Part shown: positions 1 through 7,264 of the stretch, in pieces
Position numbering within the stretch: position 1 is the stretch's first letter
Layout: each line of letters begins with the position of its first letter
Assembly (NCBI GenBank): GCA_964651445.1
Contig: CAZYYW010000053.1
Location: forward strand, 1-15,078
Direction: 5' to 3'
Source of the DNA: GCA-2746365 sp964651445
GTDB lineage: Bacteria; Pseudomonadota; Gammaproteobacteria; SZUA-229
Length of the DNA stretch: 15,078 bases
Translations under genes and position numbers: made by a program
The notes under the pieces: model-generated
What the model was told of the DNA's origin: nothing
What the model saw: the letters and a program-made list of their open reading frames with translations, nothing else
Databases searched by the model: none

Positions 1-191
1 CAAAACGTCACCAAAAAACCGCTATTCCTAATATTATTGATTACGCAAACGTGCGCGGTTTGTCCAACGAAGCACAGCAAAAACTCAGTGACCACCGACC
101 CGAAACCATCGGTCAAGCAGGGCGTATTCCGGGTGTGACGCCGGCGGCCATTTCATTGTTGATGGTACATCTTAAAAAATCAGCGAACTGA
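1..191 (+). CDS. mnmG: MnmG (GidA), C-terminal end only
   Basis: This is the 3' end of a gene that begins outside the window; reading starts at base 3 and ends at TGA 189-191, giving 62 residues. MnmG is the FAD-dependent partner of MnmE and installs the (carboxymethyl)aminomethyl group at C5 of wobble uridine 34 in certain tRNAs. The visible part is the C-terminal helical domain, which in the family contacts MnmE and tRNA. The recognisable stretches are DYANVRGLSNEAQQKL, the IGQAGRIPGVTPAAIS signature and a basic end (HLKKSAN), which match the end of the E. coli protein closely. In most gammaproteobacteria rsmG follows directly; here a chemoreceptor gene on the opposite strand lies between. 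The stop codon sits inside a hairpin that appears to terminate the convergent gene. The identification is firm; the rest of the gene is not visible. Confidence 0.96.
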   Translation, partial: KRHQKTAIPNIIDYANVRGLSNEAQQKLSDHRPETIGQAGRIPGVTPAAISLLMVHLKKSAN

Positions 192-205
192 TATATCAGG
201 TTCGC
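174..205 (-). terminator. Intrinsic terminator of the chemoreceptor gene, inside the mnmG 3' end
   Basis: Positions 183-191 and 196-205 form an inverted repeat (GCGAACTGA with TCAGGTTCGC), 9 bp with one bulged G and a TATA loop. Read on the minus strand, the hairpin is followed after three bases by six Ts (complement of 174-179), the layout of a factor-independent terminator. It lies 56 bases past the chemoreceptor stop codon. On the plus strand the hairpin is followed only by a loosely T-rich run, so termination of mnmG there would be weaker. It overlaps the last codons and stop of mnmG. Confidence 0.6.
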
Positions 206-260
206 CTAGTTGTGTTGTTGGTTGCGTTGCTGGTCGCGCCATTAGTTAGGGAGCCGTGAA

Positions 261-3035
261 TTAAAATTCTTCCCACTCATTGTTATCGGCGGCGCTACTA
301 GTGGCATTACCAGCGGCACTAACTTTTTTTGCTTGCGTTGCCGGCATTGCTTGGGTGTGTGCGGCAGCTGGTTGACCTGCCCACGGGCGTTCAGCTTGTC
401 TGCGTTCCGTTACGGGCATGTTCGCAGCGCCATCGCCGGTTTTAAAGAAACCCACCATTTTACTTAACTTGCCTGCTTGTTCGCCCATTGACAAGGATGC
501 GGCGGCGGCTTCCTCTACCAGTGCAGCATTTTGTTGGGTCATCTCATCCATTTGCGTGATGGCTTTATTAACCTGACCAATACCATCTGATTGTTCAAAT
601 GAAGCGGCTGTAATCTCAGCAATAATGTCACTGACTTTTTTCACAGAAGTCATGATTTCTCCCAATGTTTGGCCAGAAGCATCTACCAGCTTCGAGCCTT
701 GCTCGACTTTTACCGCGCTGTCTTGAATCAGATTTTTAATCTCTTTCGCTGCCTCCGCACTTCTACCGGCAAGGTTGCGCACCTCACTGGCAACCACCGC
801 AAATCCCCGACCCTGTTCGCCCGCTCGCGCAGCTTCTACCGCGGCATTCAATGCGAGTAAGTTCGTTTGAAAGGCAATTTCATCGATTACCCCGATAATT
901 GCTGCGATTTTATTGGAAGACTCGGTGATGCCCGTCATTGCCGTAATGGCCTGATTGACAACCTTGCCGCCCTGTTCGGCTTGTTCGCGTGTATCGGCCG
1001 CCAGTTGATTCGCCTGTTTGGCATTGTCAGCATTCTGGCGCACGGTTGCGGTCATTTCTTCCATACTGGAGGCGGTTTGCTCTAGTGACGCGGCCTGTTG
1101 TTCTGTGCGGTGAGAGAGATCAACGTTGCCCTGAGCGATTTCCTGCGAACTACTAAGAACGGATGAGGCACTATTGTTGATTTCATCCATCACTTCCGTT
1201 AGTTTGCAAATGGTTGCATTAACATCGTCTTTCAACTGACCGAATGTGCCGTCAAAGTGGGAGTTGATTTTCTGCGTCAGGTCACCCTGTGCAACAGACC
1301 CCATGACATGCACGGTTTCAGTAATAGAATCATCGCAAGCTTTGAGTAATTGATTGATGCCGTCACTTAGCCTGTGGGTAAAGCCTTCTTGGATAGACAG
1401 GTCAATACGGCGGCTTAGATCGCCAGCCTTAGCGCTGTTAACAATGTCTTGAATCTCCGTTTCAATCGCCACTTCCTGCGTGCGATCTTGCCACTCTGCA
1501 ACAGTGCCGATGTGCAGGCCACTTTCATCATAGACCGGGTTTTCAACAACTCTTAGGCTCAGGCGACCAATGGGAACATCAGCCGTACGGGTTGCTTTCA
1601 ACTCAGATTCTGAACCGAGTTGACTTGATGAGCTGTGAAACTGATTGAAGTTTGTACCCAGTAGGTTAGAACTATCAAAGTTGGTCAGCACTGCCTTCAT
1701 CTCAGGCTCGATGGCAGCCATCATTTTTTTGATGGCTTTATTGACAAAAATAATAACGCCGCTGGTGTCGGCAAGCATCACGTTACTGCTAACATTGTCC
1801 AGTGCTTCTTTAATTCGACCATTGATATGGGAAACTTCGCGCTCTTTTTCTATACTGCTGCGCAAGTTTTCCTGCATGGTAAGAATCGCCGCAGAAACGC
1901 CGGTTGGATTTTTCACACTGAAGTTGCTGTTCAAATTGCCTTCAGAGATAGCGCGGGTAATGTGTAAAAGCTCTTTGGGGTCTGAGCCTAATTGTGAGCG
2001 AATACTTTTAATTAACAGCCAGCCCATAAGGGTCATAAGAATAAGGCTGATAATAATAGTCGCGATAATTTCACTCTTACCGTCCTGGTAAATGCTGTCA
2101 ACTTTACTATTTGCGGCTTCACTGGTCGCTTGAAGGGATTTGACCAGCTTTGAAATATCCGTCATAACAAGATGGATTTGAGGGTTAATTTGGGTGCGAA
2201 TAAGCCATGCATCAATGCGCCACTTGTCACTTTCATGAATTTTGATCAGCTCGGGAACGTGTTGCTTGTATTGGTCTAATTTTTCTGCAATTTGTTCGAC
2301 GCCCATTTCTTGTTCAAAAGTTAATAAATCGCCCCAATTTTTAACGGTTTCGAGCCGCTGGTATACATTGAGATTATAGACCTCCATGTTTTGTTTTGCA
2401 CTCGGTGTGCGGAAGGCGAGGTACAGGCGCATTTCATTGAGCATCGCTGTCCAGGCGAAACGCAGGTTATTAATATCAGCAAGAATTTGTTTTCGATCAG
2501 GCGTCGCTTCTTCTGCTTCTTCGACCTGAATCATCTCACTTAATATCTGGGATATTTCTCTGGCAAGTGGGTTGATATGTTCAGAGGCATAAAGCGTGGC
2601 AGGCAAATTTTTTGCGTTGCTTTCGGCGGCGTCAATTACTTTGGGCTTAATTTTTTTGAAGTCGCTCAGGGTTGCCGCTATATGGTTTACTAATGTACGA
2701 TTGCTTTCATCTTGATTAATAAACTCAGAAGCCTTTAAAAACCTCAGAGTCTCCTTCAACTGCGAAGCTAGCTGGGCATATTCTTCGAGGTACGCGGGAT
2801 CCTTATCAAGCAAGTAAAAGCCAAGTGCGGAAGTTGCTTGCACTGTTTTAGTGCTTAATTCTTCAACGGCGATTATTGTTGGTTGGATATCGTGAACAAT
2901 CGTCGCCGTCACTTCGTTTACGCTGGAAAGCTTAAACATTGAACTAATGCCTAACAGGGTTAAAATACATAACATGATGGCGAAGCTGGCAATGAGTTTG
3001 TGATGGAGATTTAGCTGACTGAGGAGTGCTTTCAT
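261..3035 (-). CDS. Methyl-accepting chemotaxis protein with PAS and multiple HAMP domains
   Basis: This is a 924-aa transmembrane chemoreceptor that would control the CheA kinase through CheW. Domains in order: cytoplasmic start; TM1 about 13-33; a helical periplasmic sensor domain about 34-320; TM2 about 322-345; HAMP about 346-400; PAS about 405-520 (NVMLADTSGVIIFVN, with a conserved-looking FH at 466-467); two further HAMP-like units about 525-620 (AKAGDLSRRI and AQGDLTQKI); then the methylation helices and signalling tip. The tip is near-invariant (IAFQTNLLALNAAVEAARAG, about 719-738), followed by GRGFAVVASEVRNLAGRSA. An Ala/Pro-rich tail of about 55 residues ends in EWEEF, which fits the CheR/CheB docking pentapeptide (x-aromatic-x-x-aromatic). 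The ATG at 3035 is chosen over an upstream TTG at 3140 because it has an AGGG ribosome site 7 bases away and places TM1 normally. The ligand cannot be told from sequence. It is flanked by its own promoter and terminator and shares no operon with its neighbours. Confidence 0.95.
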   Translation of the reverse strand: MKALLSQLNLHHKLIASFAIMLCILTLLGISSMFKLSSVNEVTATIVHDIQPTIIAVEELSTKTVQATSALGFYLLDKDPAYLEEYAQLASQLKETLRFLKASEFINQDESNRTLVNHIAATLSDFKKIKPKVIDAAESNAKNLPATLYASEHINPLAREISQILSEMIQVEEAEEATPDRKQILADINNLRFAWTAMLNEMRLYLAFRTPSAKQNMEVYNLNVYQRLETVKNWGDLLTFEQEMGVEQIAEKLDQYKQHVPELIKIHESDKWRIDAWLIRTQINPQIHLVMTDISKLVKSLQATSEAANSKVDSIYQDGKSEIIATIIISLILMTLMGWLLIKSIRSQLGSDPKELLHITRAISEGNLNSNFSVKNPTGVSAAILTMQENLRSSIEKEREVSHINGRIKEALDNVSSNVMLADTSGVIIFVNKAIKKMMAAIEPEMKAVLTNFDSSNLLGTNFNQFHSSSSQLGSESELKATRTADVPIGRLSLRVVENPVYDESGLHIGTVAEWQDRTQEVAIETEIQDIVNSAKAGDLSRRIDLSIQEGFTHRLSDGINQLLKACDDSITETVHVMGSVAQGDLTQKINSHFDGTFGQLKDDVNATICKLTEVMDEINNSASSVLSSSQEIAQGNVDLSHRTEQQAASLEQTASSMEEMTATVRQNADNAKQANQLAADTREQAEQGGKVVNQAITAMTGITESSNKIAAIIGVIDEIAFQTNLLALNAAVEAARAGEQGRGFAVVASEVRNLAGRSAEAAKEIKNLIQDSAVKVEQGSKLVDASGQTLGEIMTSVKKVSDIIAEITAASFEQSDGIGQVNKAITQMDEMTQQNAALVEEAAAASLSMGEQAGKLSKMVGFFKTGDGAANMPVTERRQAERPWAGQPAAAHTQAMPATQAKKVSAAGNATSSAADNNEWEEF

Positions 3036-3042
3036 AAAGTTA

Positions 3043-3046
3043 CCCT
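3043..3046 (-). promoter_or_regulatory. Ribosome binding site fixing the chemoreceptor start
   Basis: On the minus strand AGGG lies 7 bases before the ATG at 3035. The alternative TTG start at 3140 has no Shine-Dalgarno match, and using it would put 35 extra, partly basic residues before the first membrane segment. The ATG is therefore preferred. Confidence 0.65.
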
Positions 3047-3161
3047 GTTTTTTAATATTTATATTGAATAGACTACGGCGTACAAGTCCAAGTTTCTTTA
3101 CTGAAAATTTACCTGTAAAATCATCAGTAGTACTGCTCAAAAAGACTGTCTGCGTTCTCTG

Positions 3162-3188
3162 TTATCGTCAACAGTTGCGATAGCTTTA
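3162..3188 (-). promoter_or_regulatory. Predicted sigma-28 (FliA) promoter of the chemoreceptor gene
   Basis: Read on the minus strand: TAAA (3188-3185), exactly 15 bases, then GACGATAA (3169-3162). The FliA consensus is TAAA-N15-GCCGATAA, so there is one mismatch in twelve fixed positions and the spacing is exact. Transcription would start near 3155, leaving a leader of about 120 bases before the ATG at 3035. Late flagellar and chemoreceptor genes are classic FliA targets, so motif and gene content agree. No start site has been measured. Confidence 0.65.
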
Positions 3189-3224
3189 GCTTGTTTTCGA
3201 TAGCATGTTGAGATGGCAGGGCTA

Positions 3225-3253
3225 TAGCCAGTAATCAAAGGGTAATTTACAAT
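3225..3253 (+). promoter_or_regulatory. Possible sigma-70 promoter for rsmG-parA-parB
   Basis: TAGCCA (3225-3230; 4 of 6 to TTGACA), a 17-base spacer and TACAAT (3248-3253; 5 of 6 to TATAAT). Transcription would begin about 10 bases before the GTG start of rsmG. The chemoreceptor gene separates rsmG from the mnmG transcription unit, so some promoter is needed in this stretch, but the -35 match is weak. Confidence 0.3.
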
Positions 3254-3269
3254 TATGTTGATTAATTAA

Positions 3270-3917
3270 GTGAAGCAACCGTTACTCCAACAACTTAGTT
3301 TCGGTCTCAATCAAATGGGTCTGCATTATTCGGTGGAAGCCCAGCAAAAACTCGTGCATTACATTCAGCTAATTGCGCGTTGGAACAAAGCTTTTAACCT
3401 AACCGCAATTCGAGATGTCGAAGACATGGTGATTAAACACCTGCTCGACAGCCTTGTGGTACAGCCTTATGTTGAGGGTTCGTTAATATTGGACGTGGGC
3501 AGTGGCGCGGGTTTACCGGGTATTCCGTTTGCCATTACCTCGCCGGATAAGCAATTTGTGCTGATTGATACCAATGGCAAAAAAACCCGATTTTTAACCC
3601 AGGCGAAGATTGAATTAAAGCTGGAAAATATTGAGGTTATTCACCAGCGGGTGGAAGATTATCAGCCCGAAGCAGATGGACATAGGATATACTTCGATGT
3701 GATTATCGCCCGTGCTTATGCTAGCACCGATGAAATATTAAAAAACACCGCACATTTGCACTATATAAATAGCAGCAAAAACACCCGTTGGTTAATAATG
3801 CAAGGTAAGTTGGATCGCAATATCAGCAGTAATCAATATCAACTTATTGAATCACACGTGCTTGATGTTGACGGTTTGAATGCCGAGCGCCATCTGCTGG
3901 AAATAAAAAAGGCTTAA
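3270..3917 (+). CDS. rsmG: 16S rRNA (guanine-527-N7)-methyltransferase RsmG
   Basis: RsmG (GidB) uses S-adenosylmethionine to methylate N7 of G527 in 16S rRNA of the small ribosomal subunit. The 215-aa protein is close to the usual 205-215. Visible motifs: NLTAIRD at 43-49, HLLDSLVV at 57-64, the SAM-binding LDVGSGAGLPG at 74-84, GKKTRFL at 103-109, ARAYAS at 147-152 and the closing ERHLLEIKK. The start is GTG, just after an in-frame TAA at 3267-3269. It has no clear ribosome site, but the whole 215 residues align with the family; starting at Met16 would drop a conserved N-terminal helix. parA begins 12 bases downstream, so the two are probably co-transcribed. The position before parA/parB is canonical; being separated from mnmG is not. 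Confidence 0.96.
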   Translation: MKQPLLQQLSFGLNQMGLHYSVEAQQKLVHYIQLIARWNKAFNLTAIRDVEDMVIKHLLDSLVVQPYVEGSLILDVGSGAGLPGIPFAITSPDKQFVLIDTNGKKTRFLTQAKIELKLENIEVIHQRVEDYQPEADGHRIYFDVIIARAYASTDEILKNTAHLHYINSSKNTRWLIMQGKLDRNISSNQYQLIESHVLDVDGLNAERHLLEIKKA

Positions 3918-3929
3918 ACGTTTAGAATC

Positions 3930-4721
3930 ATGTCAAAAGTACTCGCTTTAGCAAATCAGAAAGGGGGCGTGGGCAAAACCACGACCAGTGTTAACTTGGC
4001 GGCTTCGTTGGCGGCAACCAAACGTCGCGTTTTATTAATCGACCTCGATCCACAAGGCAATGCCACTATGGGTGTGGGTGTGGATAAGAACGCGCTGGAA
4101 CTCACTTTTTGCGACTGTCTGCTTGATGGTGTTGACGTCCATAAAGTGGTGCATAAAATCGAAAATGTGGGTATTGATCTGCTGCCATCCAATGCGGACA
4201 TGACCGCTGCCGAAGTTTATTTGATGCGCGCGGACAATCCTGAGCAGCGTCTAAAAAGCAGTATCGCTTCAATTGTTGATGAATATGATTATGTGTTGAT
4301 TGACTGTCCGCCGGCATTAAACATGTTAACGCTTAATGCACTGGTAGCGTCGGATGGGGTGATTATACCGATGCAGTGTGAATATTATGCATTGGAAGGG
4401 CTGACCGCGCTAATGGATACCATTAACCAGGTGCGCTCGACGGTGAATCCTAATCTGAAAATTGAAGGTTTATTGCGCACCATGTTTGATCCGCGCAATA
4501 CCTTATCCAATGATGTTTCTGCACAATTGATTGAGCATTTTGGTGATCGTGTGTATCGCACCATCGTGCCGCGCAATGTTCGCCTGGCTGAAGCCCCCAG
4601 TTATGGTCTGCCAGCTTTATTGTATGAGAAAACATCACGCGGTGCGTTGGCTTATCTAGCACTTGCCGGCGAAATGCTGCGCCGTGAATCACGCAGTAAA
4701 GCAGCATCCGCTGCGGTATAA
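3930..4721 (+). CDS. parA: Chromosome-partitioning ATPase ParA (Soj)
   Basis: ParA is a Walker-type ATPase that binds DNA non-specifically as an ATP dimer and, with ParB bound near the origin, helps move and separate sister origins. The 263-aa protein has the deviant Walker A KGGVGKTT at 11-18 (both the signature lysine K11 and K16 present), the A' region LIDLDPQGN at 36-44, and the Walker B/switch stretch LIDCPPALN at 123-131. The length and lack of an N-terminal helix-turn-helix mark it as the chromosomal type rather than a large plasmid ParA. The ATG has only a weak ribosome site (TAGAA). It follows rsmG by 12 bases and precedes parB by 24. A perfect DnaA-box nonamer lies within the coding sequence at 4079-4087. 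Confidence 0.96.
   Translation: MSKVLALANQKGGVGKTTTSVNLAASLAATKRRVLLIDLDPQGNATMGVGVDKNALELTFCDCLLDGVDVHKVVHKIENVGIDLLPSNADMTAAEVYLMRADNPEQRLKSSIASIVDEYDYVLIDCPPALNMLTLNALVASDGVIIPMQCEYYALEGLTALMDTINQVRSTVNPNLKIEGLLRTMFDPRNTLSNDVSAQLIEHFGDRVYRTIVPRNVRLAEAPSYGLPALLYEKTSRGALAYLALAGEMLRRESRSKAASAAV
4079..4087 (-). other. Single DnaA-box match inside parA
   Basis: Plus-strand TGTGGATAA is the complement of the consensus DnaA box TTATCCACA. It is a perfect 9-mer but solitary, and it encodes part of a conserved ParA stretch (GVGVDKN), so it may owe its existence to the protein. Function as a DnaA site is speculative. Confidence 0.25.
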
Positions 4722-4745
4722 GCACTAAAAGAGTTTAAATAAAGA

Positions 4746-5624
4746 ATGGTTGCCAAGAAAAAAGCATTAAAGAAAAAAGGTCTGGGTAGAGGTTTGTCTG
4801 CGCTGTTGGGCAATAGTGACATCGATACCATGATCGAGCCGCAAACTGACGATGAGTTACGCAATATTGATGTTGATCTAATTGAGCGTGGCCCGTGGCA
4901 ACCGCGTGAGCATTTTGATGAAGAAGCGTTGCAGGAATTAGCAGATTCCATCAAGCAGCAAGGCGTGGTTCAGCCCATAGTGGTGCGGCAGAAAACGCAT
5001 AATAAATTTGAAATTGTCGCCGGTGAGCGTCGCTGGCGTGCCTCGCAAAAAGCAGGCTTATCGCAAATTCCAGCAGTAATAAAAAACTACAATGACCAAA
5101 CCGCCGCCGCTGTTTCTCTAATAGAAAACATCCAGCGTGAAAACCTCAACCCGTTGGAAGAATCCACCGCTTTAAAGCGACTGATTGACGAATTTGGCTT
5201 AACTCACCAGCAGGTTGCCGACACCGTCGCGCGTTCACGTGCTAGTGTGAGTAACCTGCTGCGCTTGCAGGATTTAAATCCGGATGTAAAAACCTTGCTT
5301 GCCATGCGCGACATCGAAATGGGCCATGCCCGTGCGCTGTTAGCGATTGATGGTATGGAGCAAAGCGTGGTGGCAAAAGATGTTGCCAGAAAAGGGTTGT
5401 CAGTGCGTGAGACGGAAGCCCTCATCCGAAAAATATCAGCACCGGCGAAAAAACCACAAAACAGCCGCAAAGACCCTGACATCGCCTTGTTGGAAGAGCG
5501 ATTAACGCAGTGTTTGGGTGCACAAGTTCGCATCAAACAAAAAAGCAAGGGTAAGGGTAATCTGGAAATTGCTTACACCAGCCTGGAAGTGCTAGAAGGT
5601 ATTCTACGTAAAATAGAGTCCTGA
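4746..5624 (+). CDS. parB: Chromosome-partitioning protein ParB (Spo0J)
   Basis: ParB is a CTP-dependent DNA clamp that loads at parS sites, spreads along DNA and stimulates ParA ATPase. The 292-aa protein shows the full family layout: a basic start with GLGRGLSALLG at 12-22 (the ParA-contacting region), the CTP-binding N domain with GERRWRA at 93-99, the ENIQRENLNPLEE segment at 127-139, a helix-turn-helix about 152-173 (HQQVADTVARSRASVSNLL) for parS recognition, a basic linker rich in Lys/Pro, and a C-terminal dimerisation domain about 243-292. It follows parA by 24 bases and is probably translated from the same message. I found no good parS match in this window; the sites are presumably nearer the origin. 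No clear terminator follows the gene, so some readthrough into the ATP synthase operon is possible. Confidence 0.96.
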   Translation: MVAKKKALKKKGLGRGLSALLGNSDIDTMIEPQTDDELRNIDVDLIERGPWQPREHFDEEALQELADSIKQQGVVQPIVVRQKTHNKFEIVAGERRWRASQKAGLSQIPAVIKNYNDQTAAAVSLIENIQRENLNPLEESTALKRLIDEFGLTHQQVADTVARSRASVSNLLRLQDLNPDVKTLLAMRDIEMGHARALLAIDGMEQSVVAKDVARKGLSVRETEALIRKISAPAKKPQNSRKDPDIALLEERLTQCLGAQVRIKQKSKGKGNLEIAYTSLEVLEGILRKIES

Positions 5625-5716
5625 CGCTGGGTGTAACCATGGGTGATAACTGAAGGGGCGATAATACAATATTAGTGTTTACTTGTATAAAAGTTGCTTA
5701 TGGCGGGATTGATTCC

Positions 5717-5746
5717 TTGACCTTAAACTACACTCTCCTATATAAT
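5717..5746 (+). promoter_or_regulatory. Sigma-70 promoter of the ATP synthase operon
   Basis: TTGACC (5717-5722; 5 of 6), an 18-base spacer and a perfect TATAAT (5741-5746), the best sigma-70 match I found in the window. Transcription should start near 5753-5755, about 40 bases before the atpI GTG. The bases after the -10 (TCGCGCGC, 5747-5754) form a G+C-rich discriminator, as found in promoters under growth-rate or ppGpp control; that regulation is inference. Confidence 0.7.
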
Positions 5747-5792
5747 TCGCGCGCATTCAAACGCTGCCTTGCCTTTTTTGCCCTGAAATTGG

Positions 5793-6278
5793 GTGTCGAA
5801 GCGGGCTGAAACTGCAAATAATATGCAACAAGATCAGCAACCAGGTCAGCAGCGCCGAGCGCAGCAAGACGGGGATGAAAAAAATCCGGAGATGCTGGCG
5901 CTGGAAAGGCTAAATCGGGCGTCACGCCGGCAGGTCTTTCAATTTATTATAGTGCAGGTATTACTGACATTAGTACTGTCGGCAGCGTTACTATTTTTTG
6001 ACCGGGTAGTCGCATACTCATCGCTTATGGGTGGGCTGATTGCAACATTGGCGAATGCGTGGTTTGCAGTAAAGGTTTTTCGAGTAAAGTCGATAGTGAC
6101 TGCAGAAGCGTTGTTGTCAACAATGTATATTGGCGAGACTTTCAAGCTGGTCTTTACCGGTGCAATGTTTGTCATGGCATTTGTTTTGGTAACGCCGATT
6201 AGCATTGTCGCATTATTGCTTACATACTTGTTTATACATATGACACCTGCAGTGCATAACGTCTTTACCAAGGCCTAA
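5793..6278 (+). CDS. atpI: ATP synthase protein I (AtpI), ring-assembly factor
   Basis: AtpI is a small membrane protein encoded ahead of the ATP synthase subunits; it is not part of the finished enzyme and is thought to help the c-ring form. Read from the GTG it is 161 aa, against about 126 in E. coli. Hydrophobic segments fall about at residues 50-69 (FIIVQVLLTLVLSAALLFF), 78-95, 117-132 and 134-150, the four-helix pattern of the family, with MGGLIATLANAWFAVKVF and GETFKLVF as the recognisable stretches. The first 45 or so residues are hydrophilic and rich in Gln. The start is uncertain: the GTG at 5793 lacks a clear ribosome site, ATG at 5823 and ATG at 5892 are in frame, and the latter has GGAG placed too close. 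Its position before atpB supports the call more than the weakly conserved sequence. Confidence 0.85.
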   Translation: MSKRAETANNMQQDQQPGQQRRAQQDGDEKNPEMLALERLNRASRRQVFQFIIVQVLLTLVLSAALLFFDRVVAYSSLMGGLIATLANAWFAVKVFRVKSIVTAEALLSTMYIGETFKLVFTGAMFVMAFVLVTPISIVALLLTYLFIHMTPAVHNVFTKA

Positions 6279-6322
6279 CAACATACTGCATACATCGCCA
6301 CGAGAAGAGAGATAGAGTTATT

Positions 6323-7225
6323 ATGGCTGGAGAAGCCCCGACAGCAAGCGAACATATCAAGCACCATTTAAGCAACCTTACCTATGGTAGGTTTCCTGAA
6401 GGGCATGAAAATGCGGGTGATTGGGGTTTTGCGCTGTCAGCACAAGAGTCAGCATCTATGGGCTTTATGTCGATACATGTTGATACCATGCTGTTTTCTA
6501 TCATGTTAGGCGTGATCTTTCTTTTGGTGTTTCGCAAGGCCGCAAAATATGCCACTGAAGGTGTACCCGGTGGCTTGCAAAATTTTGTAGAATGGATCGT
6601 TGAGTTTATCGACAGCAACGTGCGCGATTCCTTTACCGCGAAAAATCCACTGGTAGCGCCTATGGCGCTTACGCTTTTTATCTGGATTCTGTTAATGAAT
6701 ATAATGGACTTGGTGCCGGTAGATTGGCTGCCTCATCTGGCGGGTATCGCTGGCTCTGCCGCCTTTGGCGTCGAACCGCATCAGGTGTATTTTAAAATTG
6801 TACCAACCACCAATGTTAATGTGACTTTCGGCATGGCATTAGCGGTATTTGCTTTAACCATCTTTTACGGTATTAAAGTAAAAGGTATCGGTGGCTTTGT
6901 TGCAGAATTAACCATGCAGCCCTTTGAAGCAAAAAGCCTGCCTGTTAAGATATTGCTTATACCGATTAATCTTTTTCTCGAGTTAGTGAGTCTCATCTCT
7001 AAACCGATTTCTTTGTCTCTGCGGTTGTTCGGAAATCTATACGCGGGTGAGATGATCTTTATTTTAATTGCCATACTTTATGGCAGTGGTGTAGCACTAT
7101 TTATTTTTGCGGGTGTATTACAGTGGGCGTGGGCAGTGTTCCATATCCTGATTATTACCTTGCAGGCCTTCATCTTCATGACACTCGCTGTTGTGTATAT
7201 GGAAATGGCGCATCAGCACCATTAG
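6323..7225 (+). CDS. atpB: F1Fo ATP synthase subunit a
   Basis: Subunit a forms the two half-channels through which protons reach and leave the c-ring. The 300-aa protein is longer than the 271 aa of E. coli, mainly at the N-terminus and around 130-160. The essential arginine is present at R234 in SLRLFGNLYAGE (E. coli R210), as are E243 (E219), H274 (H245) and Q281 (Q252) in AVFHILIITLQAF. Five or six membrane helices are apparent, and the protein ends MEMAHQHH. A purine-rich stretch (GAGAAGAGAGATAGAG) precedes the ATG and can serve as ribosome site. It lies 44 bases after atpI and 50 before atpE. The residues fit a proton-coupled enzyme. Confidence 0.97.
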   Translation: MAGEAPTASEHIKHHLSNLTYGRFPEGHENAGDWGFALSAQESASMGFMSIHVDTMLFSIMLGVIFLLVFRKAAKYATEGVPGGLQNFVEWIVEFIDSNVRDSFTAKNPLVAPMALTLFIWILLMNIMDLVPVDWLPHLAGIAGSAAFGVEPHQVYFKIVPTTNVNVTFGMALAVFALTIFYGIKVKGIGGFVAELTMQPFEAKSLPVKILLIPINLFLELVSLISKPISLSLRLFGNLYAGEMIFILIAILYGSGVALFIFAGVLQWAWAVFHILIITLQAFIFMTLAVVYMEMAHQHH

Positions 7226-7264
7226 AGACAACATAACCCGTTTTTTAACATTTAATATATTTTT

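Noticed and set aside
1645..2091. 148-aa open frame antisense to the chemoreceptor
   Set aside because: The opposite strand encodes the HAMP and PAS part of the receptor; the frame's hydrophobic composition is a by-product and no ribosome site was seen.
3036..3140. Longer chemoreceptor start at a TTG (3140)
   Set aside because: No ribosome site, an atypical 35-residue leader, and it lies close to the predicted transcript start; the ATG at 3035 has AGGG at a proper distance.
5236..5241. CACGTG cores at 5236-5241 (in parB) and 3855-3860 (in rsmG) as parS sites
   Set aside because: The flanks do not match the parS palindrome (TGTTT and AAACA around the core), so neither is credible.
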